Assembly (NCBI GenBank): GCA_965240325.2
Contig: OZ251230.1
Location: 2,108,001-2,172,000 of the forward strand
Direction: 5' to 3'
Length of the DNA: 64,000 nt
DNA from: Rebecca billardiae RCC1528
Lineage: Eukaryota > Haptophyta
The notes under the pieces are model-generated. The model searched no databases. It was not told the DNA's origin and worked only from the letters and a program-made list of their open reading frames with translations. The translations under genes and the position numbers were made by a program. Below are positions 31,891 through 43,578 of the stretch, piece by piece (the stretch's first letter is position 1; each line of letters opens with the position of its first letter).

Positions 31891-32815
31891 GGCGCTTGGC
31901 ACGCAAGCAGAGCAGTGGTCTTGCGTGGTGTGTTTCGACCAGACGCAGCGCAAGCTCTGCGCGACCGCGTGTGGTCACGTCTTCCACCGCGAGTGCCTGG
32001 AGCGATGGCTAGACACGGCTCAGCGGCACGGCATGGGCAAGTGCCCCGTGTGCATGCAGAAGCTCCTGCGCGCGGAGCATGTGCGGCGGATCATGCCACT
32101 CAGCGTGGCGGATGCGCTGCCCGCACTGGTCGAGGCAAGCAAGTGCGCTTCTGTCGAGCAATCTGAACAGCCGCTGCTGGCGCTGCCGACGCAGCACGAT
32201 GAGCCCTCGCTCACCCTCAAGACGCATGAGCTGTGCCGCACCATCGCCGCATCCCGCGATGAGCGTGCGCGCCTGCAGCACGAGCTTGCGACCATTGAGC
32301 GGCGACGCCAGCTGCGTACAGAGGAGCGCAGGCACGCTGAGAGCCGTCTGCTCAAGGCACAGGCTGATCAGCGCAGTCACAAGCGAAGGCGCAGGCAGGT
32401 CGACGATCACGACCTCGAGCTGGTGCCAGAGTCGGACGCCGCTTGTGATCAGCCTGTGGCGTCCAGCGCGAGTGCTCTGCAGGCGCAGCTCCAGGCCATC
32501 CACAGCCAGTGTGCTCGCCTCGGGCAGCTCGAGCACGAGCTTGCCCAAACGGGGCGCAAAACGGAGGAGGTGAGCACGCGCATCGCCAAGCTCGAGCCCA
32601 AGGTGCGCGTCCTGGAGGAGTCCAACTCGGCTCAGCAACAAGCAGCTGCCAAGCCGGGCCTGCCTGCCACTGCAGCCGTGGAGATGCGAAGCCTCCTGGG
32701 GCCTCCACAGCCAGGCGTGATTGATGATCTCAGCGATCAGCGACGGCGTGCTGACAGCCGTGACAGCGGGACAGCAACAGCCACGACGAAAATAATGGCG
32801 GGCCGCCGTTATTGA
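31889..32815 (+). CDS. RING-finger E3 ligase with coiled coil (TRAIP-like architecture)
   Basis: 308 aa from ATG 31889; in-frame ATGs at 31859 and 31865 would add 10 or 8 residues. The N-terminal RING is CVVCFD...ATACGHVFHRECLERWL...GKCPVCMQKL, with the full set of eight zinc ligands (C/H pattern of RING-H2 type). A helical region follows (ELCRTIAASRDERARLQHEL and LQAIHSQCARLGQLEHELAQ) predicted to be coiled coil, as in TRAIP/RNF206-type ligases. A basic stretch SHKRRRRQVDD may be a nuclear signal. Stop 32813-32815. Its candidate start overlaps the start of the divergent beta-lactamase-like gene: CATG at 31888-31891 gives ATG on both strands. Confidence 0.85.
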   Translation: MALGTQAEQWSCVVCFDQTQRKLCATACGHVFHRECLERWLDTAQRHGMGKCPVCMQKLLRAEHVRRIMPLSVADALPALVEASKCASVEQSEQPLLALPTQHDEPSLTLKTHELCRTIAASRDERARLQHELATIERRRQLRTEERRHAESRLLKAQADQRSHKRRRRQVDDHDLELVPESDAACDQPVASSASALQAQLQAIHSQCARLGQLEHELAQTGRKTEEVSTRIAKLEPKVRVLEESNSAQQQAAAKPGLPATAAVEMRSLLGPPQPGVIDDLSDQRRRADSRDSGTATATTKIMAGRRY

Positions 32816-32973
32816 TTTTCCAAAATACTATATATACGTACTTTCGTTTTTACAAAAAATAAATAGGTTTCCGCCCCCGCCTGACGCTGGCGGAGTGCTG
32901 GCCCGGCTTTTCATTTTTCAACGGTTGTGCGCCGGAGCCCAGCCAGGGCGGCGGCCCTCACCTGTGTTCCCCC

Positions 32974-33555
32974 ATGGGGCAAACTTTCTCTGCAGTGCGC
33001 CCTCCGCGCGTGCTCGTCCTCGGGCTGGACGGCAGCGGCAAGACTAGCCTCCTGCGTCGTCTGGTGCAGCAGGATGCTGCGCTCTTGCCCCCGTCGCATG
33101 GCTACCAGGTCACGCGCGTCCTGTACGACGGTGTGCAGTGCGAGCTGCTCGATGTCGGCGGCAGCGAGGAGCTGCGACGATACTGGAGGATGTACTTCGA
33201 CGGATTGAGCGGCGTTGTGTTCGTGATCGATAGCGCTGACAAGCGCAGGCTAGAGGAGACGGGGTTAGAGCTGCACAGGCTGCTGCAGAGCCCCACACTC
33301 AGCGGCATCCCCCTCCTGATCCTGGCGAACAAGCAGGACATGATCGATGCGCTACCCAGCCAGAAGGTGGTGCTGGGACTCAACCTCGGCGCTGTACGGG
33401 ACCGTGACTGGCACGTGCAAGCCTGCTCCGCGCGTGACAGGCGAGGCGTGGAGGAGGGCTTCGCGTGGGTGCTGAGCCAGGCGACCAAGGCCGCAAAGAG
33501 GCAGCAAACGCGCACCTGGCAGCTGCCCACCGGCACTGCAAGGCGTCCGACCTGA
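32974..33555 (+). CDS. ARF-like small GTPase (ARL3-type) with altered switch II
   Basis: 193 aa, single exon. MGQTFS supplies Gly2 for N-myristoylation. G1 is LGLDGSGKTSLL, switch I region QVTRVLYDGVQCELLDVGG, G4 LANKQD, G5 CSAR. The effector-side WRMYFDGLSGVVFVIDSADK matches ARL2/ARL3/ARF relatives. Two departures: G1 reads GLDGSGKT where the family has GLDNAGKT, and switch II reads DVGGSEELR where nearly all ARFs have DVGGQ, so the catalytic Gln is Ser. The C-terminus extends about 15 basic residues past the usual end. ARL3-type proteins deliver lipidated cargo to cilia; whether this one does is inference. Confidence 0.88.
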   Translation: MGQTFSAVRPPRVLVLGLDGSGKTSLLRRLVQQDAALLPPSHGYQVTRVLYDGVQCELLDVGGSEELRRYWRMYFDGLSGVVFVIDSADKRRLEETGLELHRLLQSPTLSGIPLLILANKQDMIDALPSQKVVLGLNLGAVRDRDWHVQACSARDRRGVEEGFAWVLSQATKAAKRQQTRTWQLPTGTARRPT

Positions 33556-34174
33556 TGGCGCAAGCCGTGGGACGGCGCGGCGGGGTTGGGTGCCACGTCA
33601 CCAGCGCGCTCCTCTACTCGCTTCGCCTGGTGAGTCCAACGCGAGCCATGGGGACACGATCGATCGCAGGGCTGCCAGATGCGCGCGCTCCTGAAATGCT
33701 CGCACGCTGGGCCTCACGTGCGCAGTGCAGGCAAGCCCAATCATGGTTCGATTCGATCCACGGGCATGCCGTGCTGCCCGGCACCTGAATTCTGTCCAGC
33801 GGCGGCGGCAGCTGCATTGCGCGCAAGTGAACGGGAGCGCCGTGTCCTTCAGACCTTGCTCTTGACGCGCGGTCCGTGGCACCGTGCAGTGTCAGCAGGC
33901 CCGTGCCATGCTGCCGCCACTTAATTGTAACGGCGGTCAGGGCAGCGTCGCCGTCGACGCCAGTCACACTCACAGAGCAATAATAAGGGAGATAGCCGTA
34001 AACGAGGGGCGGGCAAGCCAAGTGACAGTGTCGGTCGCGAGGGCTGCTAGACTCGGACTCTCGCCCTCCGCGGGCGGAGACCGGAGTCGGCGGCCTCGGC
34101 GCCGCCGCGGCCGCCGGGGCGCCGGGGTCGGCGCGCCAGACGGCGCCGGTCCGACGCCGCATCGCGATCACCAT

Positions 34175-34224
<50 letters not shown>

Positions 34225-34925
34225 CGGATAATAACGGTTACGGACCATCTGACCGTGCGTCTGAGGACCAGATCTGCGTCGACCGCCTGATGCATGAGAT
34301 TGACACCTGACCGGCCGGGCAGGCAGCCTACCGGACGCCGACTCGGCTGATCAGAGCAGTGCCATCAGAAATCATCCTTATTATTATTATAATATATTGA
34401 TGATACGCCGCGGGACCGCGTCGTCGCAGACAGACGTCGACGACGCACGGTCGAGCGGATCGAGACGGTACTCTCTGATTTGTATAGTGATGATATCTGC
34501 CAATTCTGCCACCGACTGCCTGACGGGACCGGCGGTCCGGCACCGACTCTGATTCATCAGTAGACAGTACGGAGCCCAGTATACCAGTACTGGTGTCTCA
34601 GTAGACTGCGTTGACGACGATCGAATTGTTCTCCGTCGACTGTACAGCTAGACGATATACGATCGCTGCTGACCCTTCTATTATTTGTAACAGTTCTAAG
34701 ACGACGAACAGACCTCAGAGACGGACGACGTTCACTCGCGACTCACGACTGCATGCGCCGCTACGAGTACGGACTCGGGACTCATTCTATGATTTAACGA
34801 CACAGGTAGGACTGGCAGAGACTATTCGCCACTATCGAATTATAATCTACTGCTGCTGATGATCCATCGGACGCGAGATGACATGTTACACTGCGACGAG
34901 CGTCAGCATCACTGACGATGAGGCG
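33556..34925. other. intergenic with (TA)n, no gene seen
   Basis: Mixed composition. A TA microsatellite fills about 34181-34222. From 34230 the DNA is AT-rich with stops in all frames. Confidence 0.5.
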
Positions 34926-35522
34926 TCAGGCTGAAGACAGGAGTTCCGCCTTAGCCATTGCCAGGTCTAACACCACGCCCTCGAGTTCACGCTCAGTCGC
35001 GTCGAGGGTCTCTTGCGTCTCGTCCTCAATTCGCTGCATCGCCGCGAGCTGGTTTTGCAGCTCCAAAAGCCGCAGCGAGGCACGCCGATGCTCTGCGTGT
35101 AGCGCGCTGCTGTCGTCGTCCGTGGCCTGAGCATTGCCCGCTGGTAACGTTGCAGCCTCTGCGCACGTGTCGAGCACGATCGTTGCAGACTTGGCTGAAT
35201 TCGGCTTCTCACAGAGCACGCTCGTGGTGTCGACATAGGCAAGCTTGCGCGAAGCCTTAATGGGCGGCTCGCAGCCGGCTTTGTCGATGTGAATTGGCGT
35301 CGCCTGCCCAGCAGCTGCATGCCGCGCCTTGCCGTCGCCGCCTCGCGGACTCACTGACCTGGAAGTCACATTGCTGCTCGACGGCGTGGAATTGCGGGTG
35401 GTCGGATGCAAGGGTGCCGAGGAGCCCCCCCTTGCGCGTGATGACGCCGTCGCGCGCATGAGCCGACTCGAAGGCGGCACCGATGCGCGGCGTTGCTGCG
35501 TTGCAGGTGCGCTGGCTGGCAT
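34926..35522 (-). CDS. Small coiled-coil protein, unrecognised
   Basis: 198 aa. The N-terminal half is Ser/Thr/Arg/Pro-rich and probably disordered (TRNSTPSSSNVTSRSVSPRG). A middle segment reads KASRKLAYVDTTSVLCEKPN. The last ~60 residues form a strong coiled coil (RRASLRLLELQNQLAAMQRI followed by ETQETLDATERELEGVVLDL). GC content is lower than in neighbouring genes. ATG 35522 is the first in frame but earlier exons are possible. No family recognised. Confidence 0.5.
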   Translation of the reverse strand: MPASAPATQQRRASVPPSSRLMRATASSRARGGSSAPLHPTTRNSTPSSSNVTSRSVSPRGGDGKARHAAAGQATPIHIDKAGCEPPIKASRKLAYVDTTSVLCEKPNSAKSATIVLDTCAEAATLPAGNAQATDDDSSALHAEHRRASLRLLELQNQLAAMQRIEDETQETLDATERELEGVVLDLAMAKAELLSSA

Positions 35523-35691
35523 TGCTCACGCGAGGCGGGAAGGGCGGACGCCTCACGCCACGTCTTCCTTGAAGGGGTCAGCCGTGTACTCTACTTAGAA
35601 CTTGTACCCTTGAGTAAACGGTTTATGGCGCGATGAAGTTTCCTAGATCGTCCGGCAGTGCTTCCGGCTCGGCCCCCGGCCGGAACCTATA
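35523..35691. other. intergenic, no gene seen
   Basis: Short stretch between the coiled-coil gene and the MITE. No feature recognised. Confidence 0.4.
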
Positions 35692-35693
35692 TA

Positions 35694-36008
35694 CAGTTTA
35701 CTAAGAATAAGAGACGCACACAGCTCAGGCAGGCGAGATTGACGCCCGCCAACTGTCACCGCCCATGAAGCCGTCGCCGATGGTAGCGCCGCTGGAAAAA
35801 TTCGTTCAGCCGTCCGCCTGCGAGGCCTGGATGAGGGCTGCGGCCGCCTCGCGGCGCGCCAGCGCCCGTCGTCCTCGCCCCACCGTCGTCCACGGCAAAA
35901 CGACAGTAGGGCGTCAATCTCGCCTGCCTGCAGGAGCTGTCAGGGAACTATGTGAATGCGTCTCTACTCTCTTATTCGGGGGCTATTCCGTTAGTAGTTA
36001 GTAAACTG
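35694..36008 (+). mobile_element. Complete MITE with terminal inverted repeats and TA target duplication
   Basis: The element is flanked by TA on both sides (35692-35693 and 36009-36010). The left end CAGTTTACTAAGAATAAGAG is mirrored at the right end by ...CTCTTATTC...TTAGTAAACTG. Subterminal blocks are also inverted: GGCAGGCGAGATTGACGCCC on the left matches GGGCGTCAATCTCGCCTGCC on the right. The ~315-bp body has no transposase. TA duplication suggests mobilisation by a Tc1/mariner-type enzyme, encoded elsewhere. The internal part (GGCCTGGATGAGGGCTGCGG onward) is shared with the copy at 46055. Confidence 0.8.
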
Positions 36009-36094
36009 TAGTTGCGGCTTCGGACCGAACATTGATATTAGTTCATAGTTGATGTCACTCCGGCCTAAGTACTCGGAGTACTGTTCGAACCGTT

Positions 36095-36152
36095 AATACT
36101 TATATATATATACTTATATGATGTATATATATCTAGATAGATAGATAGATAG
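36095..36152. repeat. TA and TAGA microsatellites
   Basis: TATATA runs at about 36103-36131 followed by five TAGA units at about 36133-36152, between the MITE and the SAMHD1 gene. Confidence 0.85.
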
Positions 36153-36313
36153 AACTCTGCCAGGTGCTGTCACCGGTGTACATCACTCGCGCCGAGATAG
36201 CAGCCTACTAGCACTTAGCAGTGCGATATGCGTTACCGCGCGTAAGCGTTACATCGGTCGATCGTGTGTAATTGTATATTGGAACAAGTGCGTGCGGAGC
36301 CCGGTGGCAGGCC

Positions 36314-38192
36314 TCATCCCCAGTCCCCGCGCGCTGCTGCGATGGGACTCTCTTGGCTGCCGCCGTCGGCTGCAGCACAGCGCGCGCGCTTCACCGGCGT
36401 GTTGCCGATTGGGCTGGCGCACTTGCGCGACTTGGCGAAGCTGTTGAGCGCCTCCATGGCCACCCCGAGCTTGCTCGCGTCGCGCACAAACACGCGCACC
36501 TTCTTGTCCTGGAAGTGGCGCGGCAGCATCGAGGACACGTTGCGCAGCGGGTCGAGTGGCTGCGCGACAACGGAGTCGAGGTGCTCGAAGAACTCGACGT
36601 TGCGCACCGGGTCCTTGGACTGCGAGCGCAGCCGCGCCGCGCGCGCGCGAGCGAGAGCGGTGTGTGAGTGGGGCAGGGCGGCGCGCACGCGGGGCGATGC
36701 GGCCACCCCCGCGCGCACCTTCATGGAGTAGTTGATCTCCTTGTTGTCGACGATCACGTCCTCCTCGCGCAGGCCGGAGCCCAAGGGCGCGAGGTCGACA
36801 ATGTCGCGCGCCGTGACGCGCGACCAGCTGGGGTGCATGTGGTCGGGCACGTTGGCCTCGCCCGCGTACTTGTACAGGTCGCGCACGCTGCACGCGCCGC
36901 GCCAACGCGCCCGCCCGCACGCGCGCAGGCGCGTGAGCGCGCGCGGCGCGCGGCGCGCGGCTTGCGCAGGAGGGCGCGCGCGCGGTCCGGGCCGCGCACC
37001 GGAGGCGGCGCACGATGGCGCGAGCAGCCTCGAGCTCAGGCTCGGCCGACCACTCGATGCGCTTCAGGATCGTGTCGTCCAGCGTCTTGAACGTGCGCGG
37101 CTCCCAGATGAGCTCCTGGAACCTGAAGTGCGCGTCCGCGGCGACGAGCGCGTCCGTGACCATGTACTCGATCGCCTTGGCCTTGGCGTGCGTGTACACG
37201 ACCTGGTGCATGTTGGCGCGCGTGTGGAAGAGGTTGTACAGCGTGTTCACCTCGCTCGTCTTGAAGCACACGCGCCCGTTGATCACCTTGCTCAGCTGGA
37301 TCAGCCGCGAGTGGTCGAAAGACGTGCGCACGTTGCACGCCGCGCCGTCGCGGAGCAGGTAGTCGAACTTGTCGATGTCCACCGAGTTCCGCCCGTTCGC
37401 CACGATCTCGTAGAGGAACATCTTGCCGCCGAGCGAGAGCTGCGGCCGCTTCGAGTGCGCGCCCGTGTACTGCCCCGACGAGTCGTAGTCCTTCTTGTCG
37501 ATCGAGATGAGCTCCTTCACGGCGCGCAGGTCGTCGCGCTGCAGCCCGTCGCGCGTGTCCACGCCGATCGTGTCCTCCATGTCGTTCACGTCGTACAGGT
37601 GCTGCAGCATCTCGCACGACATGGCCTCGTGCGACCACTCGCGGTGCGCGTCGATGCGGCCCAGCTCGCGCAGCCGCGGCAGCACCTCGTTGTCAAAGAG
37701 GTGCGAGAAGGGGCCGTGGCCGAGGTCGTGGCAGAGCCCGGCGATGGCCACGAGCTTCACCTCCTTGTTCGTCACGCCCAAGTCGGGCTGACACAGCTGG
37801 AAGTGCTGCGCCCACCGCTCGGCCAGGTGGTAGGTGCCGAGCGAGTGCTCAAAGCGCGTGTGCGACGCGGCGGGGTACACGTACGAGGAGAGACCGAGCT
37901 GCTTGAGCTCACGGAGCCGCTGGAACTCTGGCGTGTCGATTATTGCGACCGCGTCGGGCGCGATCCGGAACAACCCGTGGATCGCGTCGTTCACCAGCTT
38001 GCCATGCTTCCGCGTGCTGCGCGCGGCTGGAACCATGTGCTCGAGCTGCGCGGTGGTGTTGTCCAACTGCACGTGCGAGCTCCCGTCGCGCTGGTGCATG
38101 ACGAACGCATCCGGATGCTTATTCACTTGCGCCTGCTGCGAGAAGGGCAACGGCTCATCGTCGTCGCTCTCTTCCGCGACAGCGGGCAGCAT
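36314..38192 (-). CDS. SAMHD1: SAMHD1-like HD-domain dNTP triphosphohydrolase, three exons
   Basis: 555 aa; exons 38192-37000, 36887-36719 and 36619-36314; introns 36888-36999 (GTGCGC...GTGCAG, phase 2) and 36620-36718 (GTGCGC...TCGCAG, phase 0). The enzyme cleaves dNTPs to nucleoside and triphosphate. HD metal ligands are visible: SHTRFEHSLGT (H116), GLCHDLGHGPFSHLFD (H155, D156) and NSVDIDKFDYLLRD (D274). The C-terminal lobe is recovered only by splicing: RDLYKYAGEANVP, then DVIVDNKEINYSMK, then SKDPVRNVEFFEHLD and KKVRVFVRDASKLG, matching the vertebrate order. No SAM domain precedes the HD core; the N-terminal ~60 residues are polar. The tail KRARCAAADGG may be a nuclear signal. Controls dNTP pools; allosteric sites were not checked in detail. 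Confidence 0.93.
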
Positions 38193-38272
38193 GGCGCGCG
38201 CAGTCGGGTCGATGCGCGCGAATCAGGCCGCCCGCCAGGCCCCGTGTTGGAGCTCTTAGTATGGGGGTACTA

Positions 38273-38298
38273 TGCACGTTAAAACATAGTAAACTGTA
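38273..38298. repeat. 26-bp exact repeat, other copy at 6775
   Basis: Identical to 6775-6800 and ends AGTAAACTGTA like the MITE right end. An 11-bp TATGGGGGTAC lies just upstream here and just downstream at 6799. Confidence 0.6.
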
Positions 38299-38672
38299 TT
38301 GTATGGCAGAGGCACCGGACGATTGTCAGTAGTTTTCAGTTTGTCACTGGCTCGGAGCTCTTCAGCTCGGTGGCTCCGTTGAAAGCGTCTTGACTGAATT
38401 CCTTCGGTGATTTGGTCAGACTCTGGGTTGGACCCTGCGTCACCGGCGCGCGTCGCCCTGTGCCCTGAGTCCGTGGTGACACGGCGACGGTAGCTACTAC
38501 TGTAGCTTACTCGGCGGTACTCGGGACCTCGGTAGCCAGGCGGGCCACTGGGAGAGAGTCCCGCCGCGGACCGACTCGCCCACTCGCCGCACGCCGACGG
38601 GCTCGCCCACGGGCTGGTGGCCATGGGATGCGCTCTGGCGTACGCTGGCCCTGTCTCCGCGCGGGGGAGCGG

Positions 38673-38849
38673 TCACCATCCGTGCAGCAGCCCGCCTTGC
38701 GGCAGCACCAACGGCGTCGCGCTCGAGTCGTCGTCGTCGCTGCCCGAGTGCGCGCGGTGCAGCGGCGCCGCAGCCGGCGCGGCCGCCGCGCTCGCATGGC
38801 CGGCGGCATGGCCGGCTTTCTTCGCGCTCCGCGCCTGCGTGGCGGCTTC

Positions 38850-38883
<34 letters not shown>

Positions 38884-40046
38884 TTCGCCTCGGCCATGGC
38901 GTCCGTCAGCACCTGCTCCGGCAGCGGGAAGCGCAGCGTGGCCGCCACGCCCGTCATCTGCTTCAGCTGCTCGCCTGAGACGTGCATCGACGAGAAGACG
39001 TGCACGCCGGCGCCCGCGGTGCGCACGTCGTCGACCAGGCGCGTGTACTGCCTCCTCGTCGCGATGGACGCCGAGCGGAACAGCTCGTCCGTCAGTAGCA
39101 GATCGGCGATCGCGCCGATGTCGCACGCGGCGCGCACGTGTGCGTAGCCGTACACCGCGCGGCCGCTGCCGTCGCCCTCAGTCTGCGCGAGCGCCTTGAG
39201 GAAGGCCTCGAGAGCGGCGACCTCGGTCGTGGCCTGCGCGCCGGCGAGCTGCTGCGCTACCTCCGAGTCGGCGAGCACTTCGCGCACCGAGTGCTTGAAG
39301 CCGCTCGACGCGCGGCAGCGCACCACCTTGGCGCGGTGCGCGCCCAGCGGCGCCGCATCCTCGCGCTTGACGGCCTGCTCCCACACGTACGCGATGAACT
39401 CGTCGGCGAGGAAGCCGGGCGAGCCGACGAAGAGCGCCTTGACGGCGGTGAAGTCCACGTGCCTGATCACCGCCTGCAGCATCGCCTCGAAGAACTTGAG
39501 CATCGACCGGTCCGCCTGCCCCGCGTCGCGCCGGTTCTTGCGGCCGATCGGCACCACAATCTTGGCGCGGACGAGCGTCAGGCTGCGCGTGATCAGGCAG
39601 AGGTGGGCGACGCCGGGCTGCGCGACGAGCACGGCCACGTCGGCGTTGCGCGTGGTATCCGTCGCGGCCTCGAGCCGCTCGATCGCCACCGCGTCCCACT
39701 CGGCCTTGGTCAGCTCGACCGTGCGCTGCAGCGCGATGTCGAGCGTGTGGTGCGCGCCCAGCTGCACGTACTCGTTCTTCTCGGCGTTGCGCCCAGAGAG
39801 GCGGAGGAGCGGCGCCTCCGCGTCGAAGTCGACGGAGTCGACGGTCACGGTGAGGTTGAGCTTGATGCGCGAGCTGCTCGTCGACCCAGATGCGAGCTCC
39901 TTGTGGACCTTGCGCTCAGTCGTCGTGCGCACACGGTCGCCGGGCACCACAAGGTTGAACAGGTGCCACAAGTCGTCGGTCTGCTCGACGCGCAAGGTGG
40001 CGGCGCCCCCGTCAGGACCGAGCGCGTCCTTCTTGATGAGCTGCAT
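38673..40046 (-). CDS. PELO: Pelota/Dom34 ribosome-rescue factor
   Basis: 457 aa, single exon from ATG 40046 (MQLIKKDALG, matching the Pelota N-terminus). It binds the empty A site of stalled ribosomes with Hbs1 and triggers splitting and no-go decay. Three eRF1-like domains: N-terminal (DDLWHLFNLVVPGDRVRTTT, LNLTVTVDSVDFD, KNEYVQLGAHHTLDI), central (DVAVLVAQPGVAHLCLITRS, HVDFTAVKALFVGSPGFLAD, KHSVREVL) and C-terminal (RAVYGYAHVRAACDIGAIAD, VFSSMHVSGEQLKQMTGVAA, LRFPLP). There is no GGQ, as expected for Pelota. A poly-Ala run plus an acidic Ser tail extends it about 70 residues beyond the usual length. Head-to-head with PPIL4, 225 bp between starts. Confidence 0.95.
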
Positions 40047-40271
40047 GCCGCCTCGTGTCGCCGGCCTCCGGCCGAGCCCCTGCCACAACGCGGTGCAGGG
40101 GCTTCCGAGCGGTCGCGGCGTGCGGGAGAGCGGCGAGCCGTGACGGATGGCGGAGCCGGCTCCCGGCCAAGCCGGAGGGCTTGTCCGGCGAGCGCGCGGC
40201 CACCTTTGCGGGCAGCATGGCGGCCGCGGCTTCCGCGTGAGAAGCACTTGTGCAGCCCTATTGACACGAGC

Positions 40272-42028
40272 ATGTCGGTCCTGCTCGAGACCTCGAAGGG
40301 CGACCTCGTCATCGATCTGCACTACCAGCAGGCCCCGCAGGCGTGCGTCAACTTCCTGAAGCTGTGCAAGATCAAGTACTACAACCACTCGCTCATCCAC
40401 CTTGTGCAGCGCTCGCGCCTCATCCAGACGGGCGACCCGCTGGGCACGGGCGCGGGCGGCTCGTCGGTGTGGGGGTTGATCGAGGGTGAAAGCCGGCGCT
40501 TCTTCCCCGACGAGTTCTCAAAGGCATTGCGCCACGACAAGGTGGGCACCGTCTCAATGGCTAACACCGGCCCGGACACGAACGCATCTCAGTTCATCAT
40601 CACGACCGGGCCGGCGATGCACCATCTCGATGACGTGCACGTGGTCTTTGGTGAGGTCGCCGAGGGGCTGGACACGCTCGCCGCCATCGATGGCGCCTAC
40701 TGCGACGCCGACGGCCGCCCCTACCAGAACATCCGCATTCGGCACACCATCATCCTCCACGACCCGTTTGACGACCCGCCCGGCCTGCGCGTGCCGGACC
40801 GCTCGCCGTCGCCCACCGCCGAGCAGATCCGGCAGGACCGCGAGCGGCTGGCGGACGACGAGGCGCTCGATGGGATGGACGGGAAGACGGCCGAGGAGGT
40901 GCAGGAGGCGCTCGCCGCGCAGGCCGCCAAGTCTCACGCCGAGGTGCTCGAGATGCTCGGTGACCTGCCCGACGCAGACATTGCGCCGCCAGAGAATGTG
41001 CTCTTCGTGTGCAAGCTCAACCCTGTCACGCAGGACGACGACCTCGAGATCATCTTCTCTCGCTTCGGTGACATCAAGAAGTGCGAGGTGATCCGCGACT
41101 TCAAGACGGGCGAGTCGCTGAACTACGCCTTCATTGAGTACGCCGCCAAAGAGCAGTGTGAGACGGTGCGCGCGCGCGGCATGGCTGTAGGTGCATGGCG
41201 CCTGCCCCAACAGCGTGCGCGCCCACGTCCGTGCGTCGGCGCGCTCTGCAGGCGTACCTGAAGATGGATGGCGTGCTGATCGACGATCGTCGCATCCGCG
41301 TCGATTTCTCGCAGTCCGTCGCCAAGACGTGGAACCGCTATCGGCGCAAGGAGCGCATGGACGCGCTGCCGGAGGACGATCAGGGCGGTGGAGGCGGCTC
41401 GCGCGGGCGCGGCGGCGGCTTGCGAGGTGGACCCGGGCGCGGACGCGGAGGCGGGGGCCGCGGCGGGGGCATCTTGCTCGGTGGTCCGCGCCCGCCGAGC
41501 GGGACGGCTCCGCCTGGACTCACGCTGCGCCCAGGACTGCAGCCGCAGCAGCCGCACGGTGGCCCTCCGCTGGTGTTTGACCTGCCGCACCAGCCAGGAG
41601 CGCCGGCGCTCGGGCCAGCTCAGCTTCCTCCGCCGCCGCCTCCGCCCCAGGCGGGCGCGGGCGCGCAGCGTGTGGGCGCTGAGCGGGACTCGCGCGACCG
41701 GGCTGGGCGCCATACCGACCGCTGGGAAGGCGGCTACCACAGCGCGCACCACGAGGTGCGGAATGTCCGCCACGACGACGAGCGCCACGGGCGTGATGAT
41801 GGCGGAGGCGGGAAGCACGACAAGCATGACAAGCACGACAAGCACAGCAAGCATGGCAAGCACGGCAAGCACGACAAGCACGATAAGCATGAGAAGCGCA
41901 AGCATCACGACAAGCACGACAAGAAGCAGCACTCACACAAGCACCATCGCTCACGCTCACGCTCGCGCTCGCGATCTCCGAACAAGCGACGCCGGGCATC
42001 AGACTCAGAGCGAGAGCAGCAGCAATGA
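40272..42028 (+). CDS. PPIL4: PPIL4-type nuclear cyclophilin with RRM, two exons
   Basis: 556 aa; exon 1 40272-41165, intron 41166-41251 (GTGCGC...CTGCAG, phase 0), exon 2 41252-42028. Peptidyl-prolyl isomerase-like spliceosomal protein. Cyclophilin domain ~1-165: [58 protein letters not shown] and [13 protein letters not shown]. The RRM is split by the intron: [20 protein letters not shown] (RNP2), [17 protein letters not shown] | [20 protein letters not shown], ending QSVAK as in PPIL4. An RGG-type Gly/Arg stretch follows, then a Pro-rich part, a Lys-His-Asp repeat (about 41814-41925) and an RS tail ([11 protein letters not shown]), all consistent with nuclear speckle localisation. Divergent from Pelota. 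Confidence 0.95.

Positions 42029-43578
<1,550 letters not shown>

Noticed and set aside
33614-34174. 186-codon minus-strand frame
   Set aside because: No domain-like segment; composition changes through an AT-rich flank.
36732-38282. 516-codon plus-strand frame opposite SAMHD1
   Set aside because: Antisense shadow of a recognised HD-domain gene.
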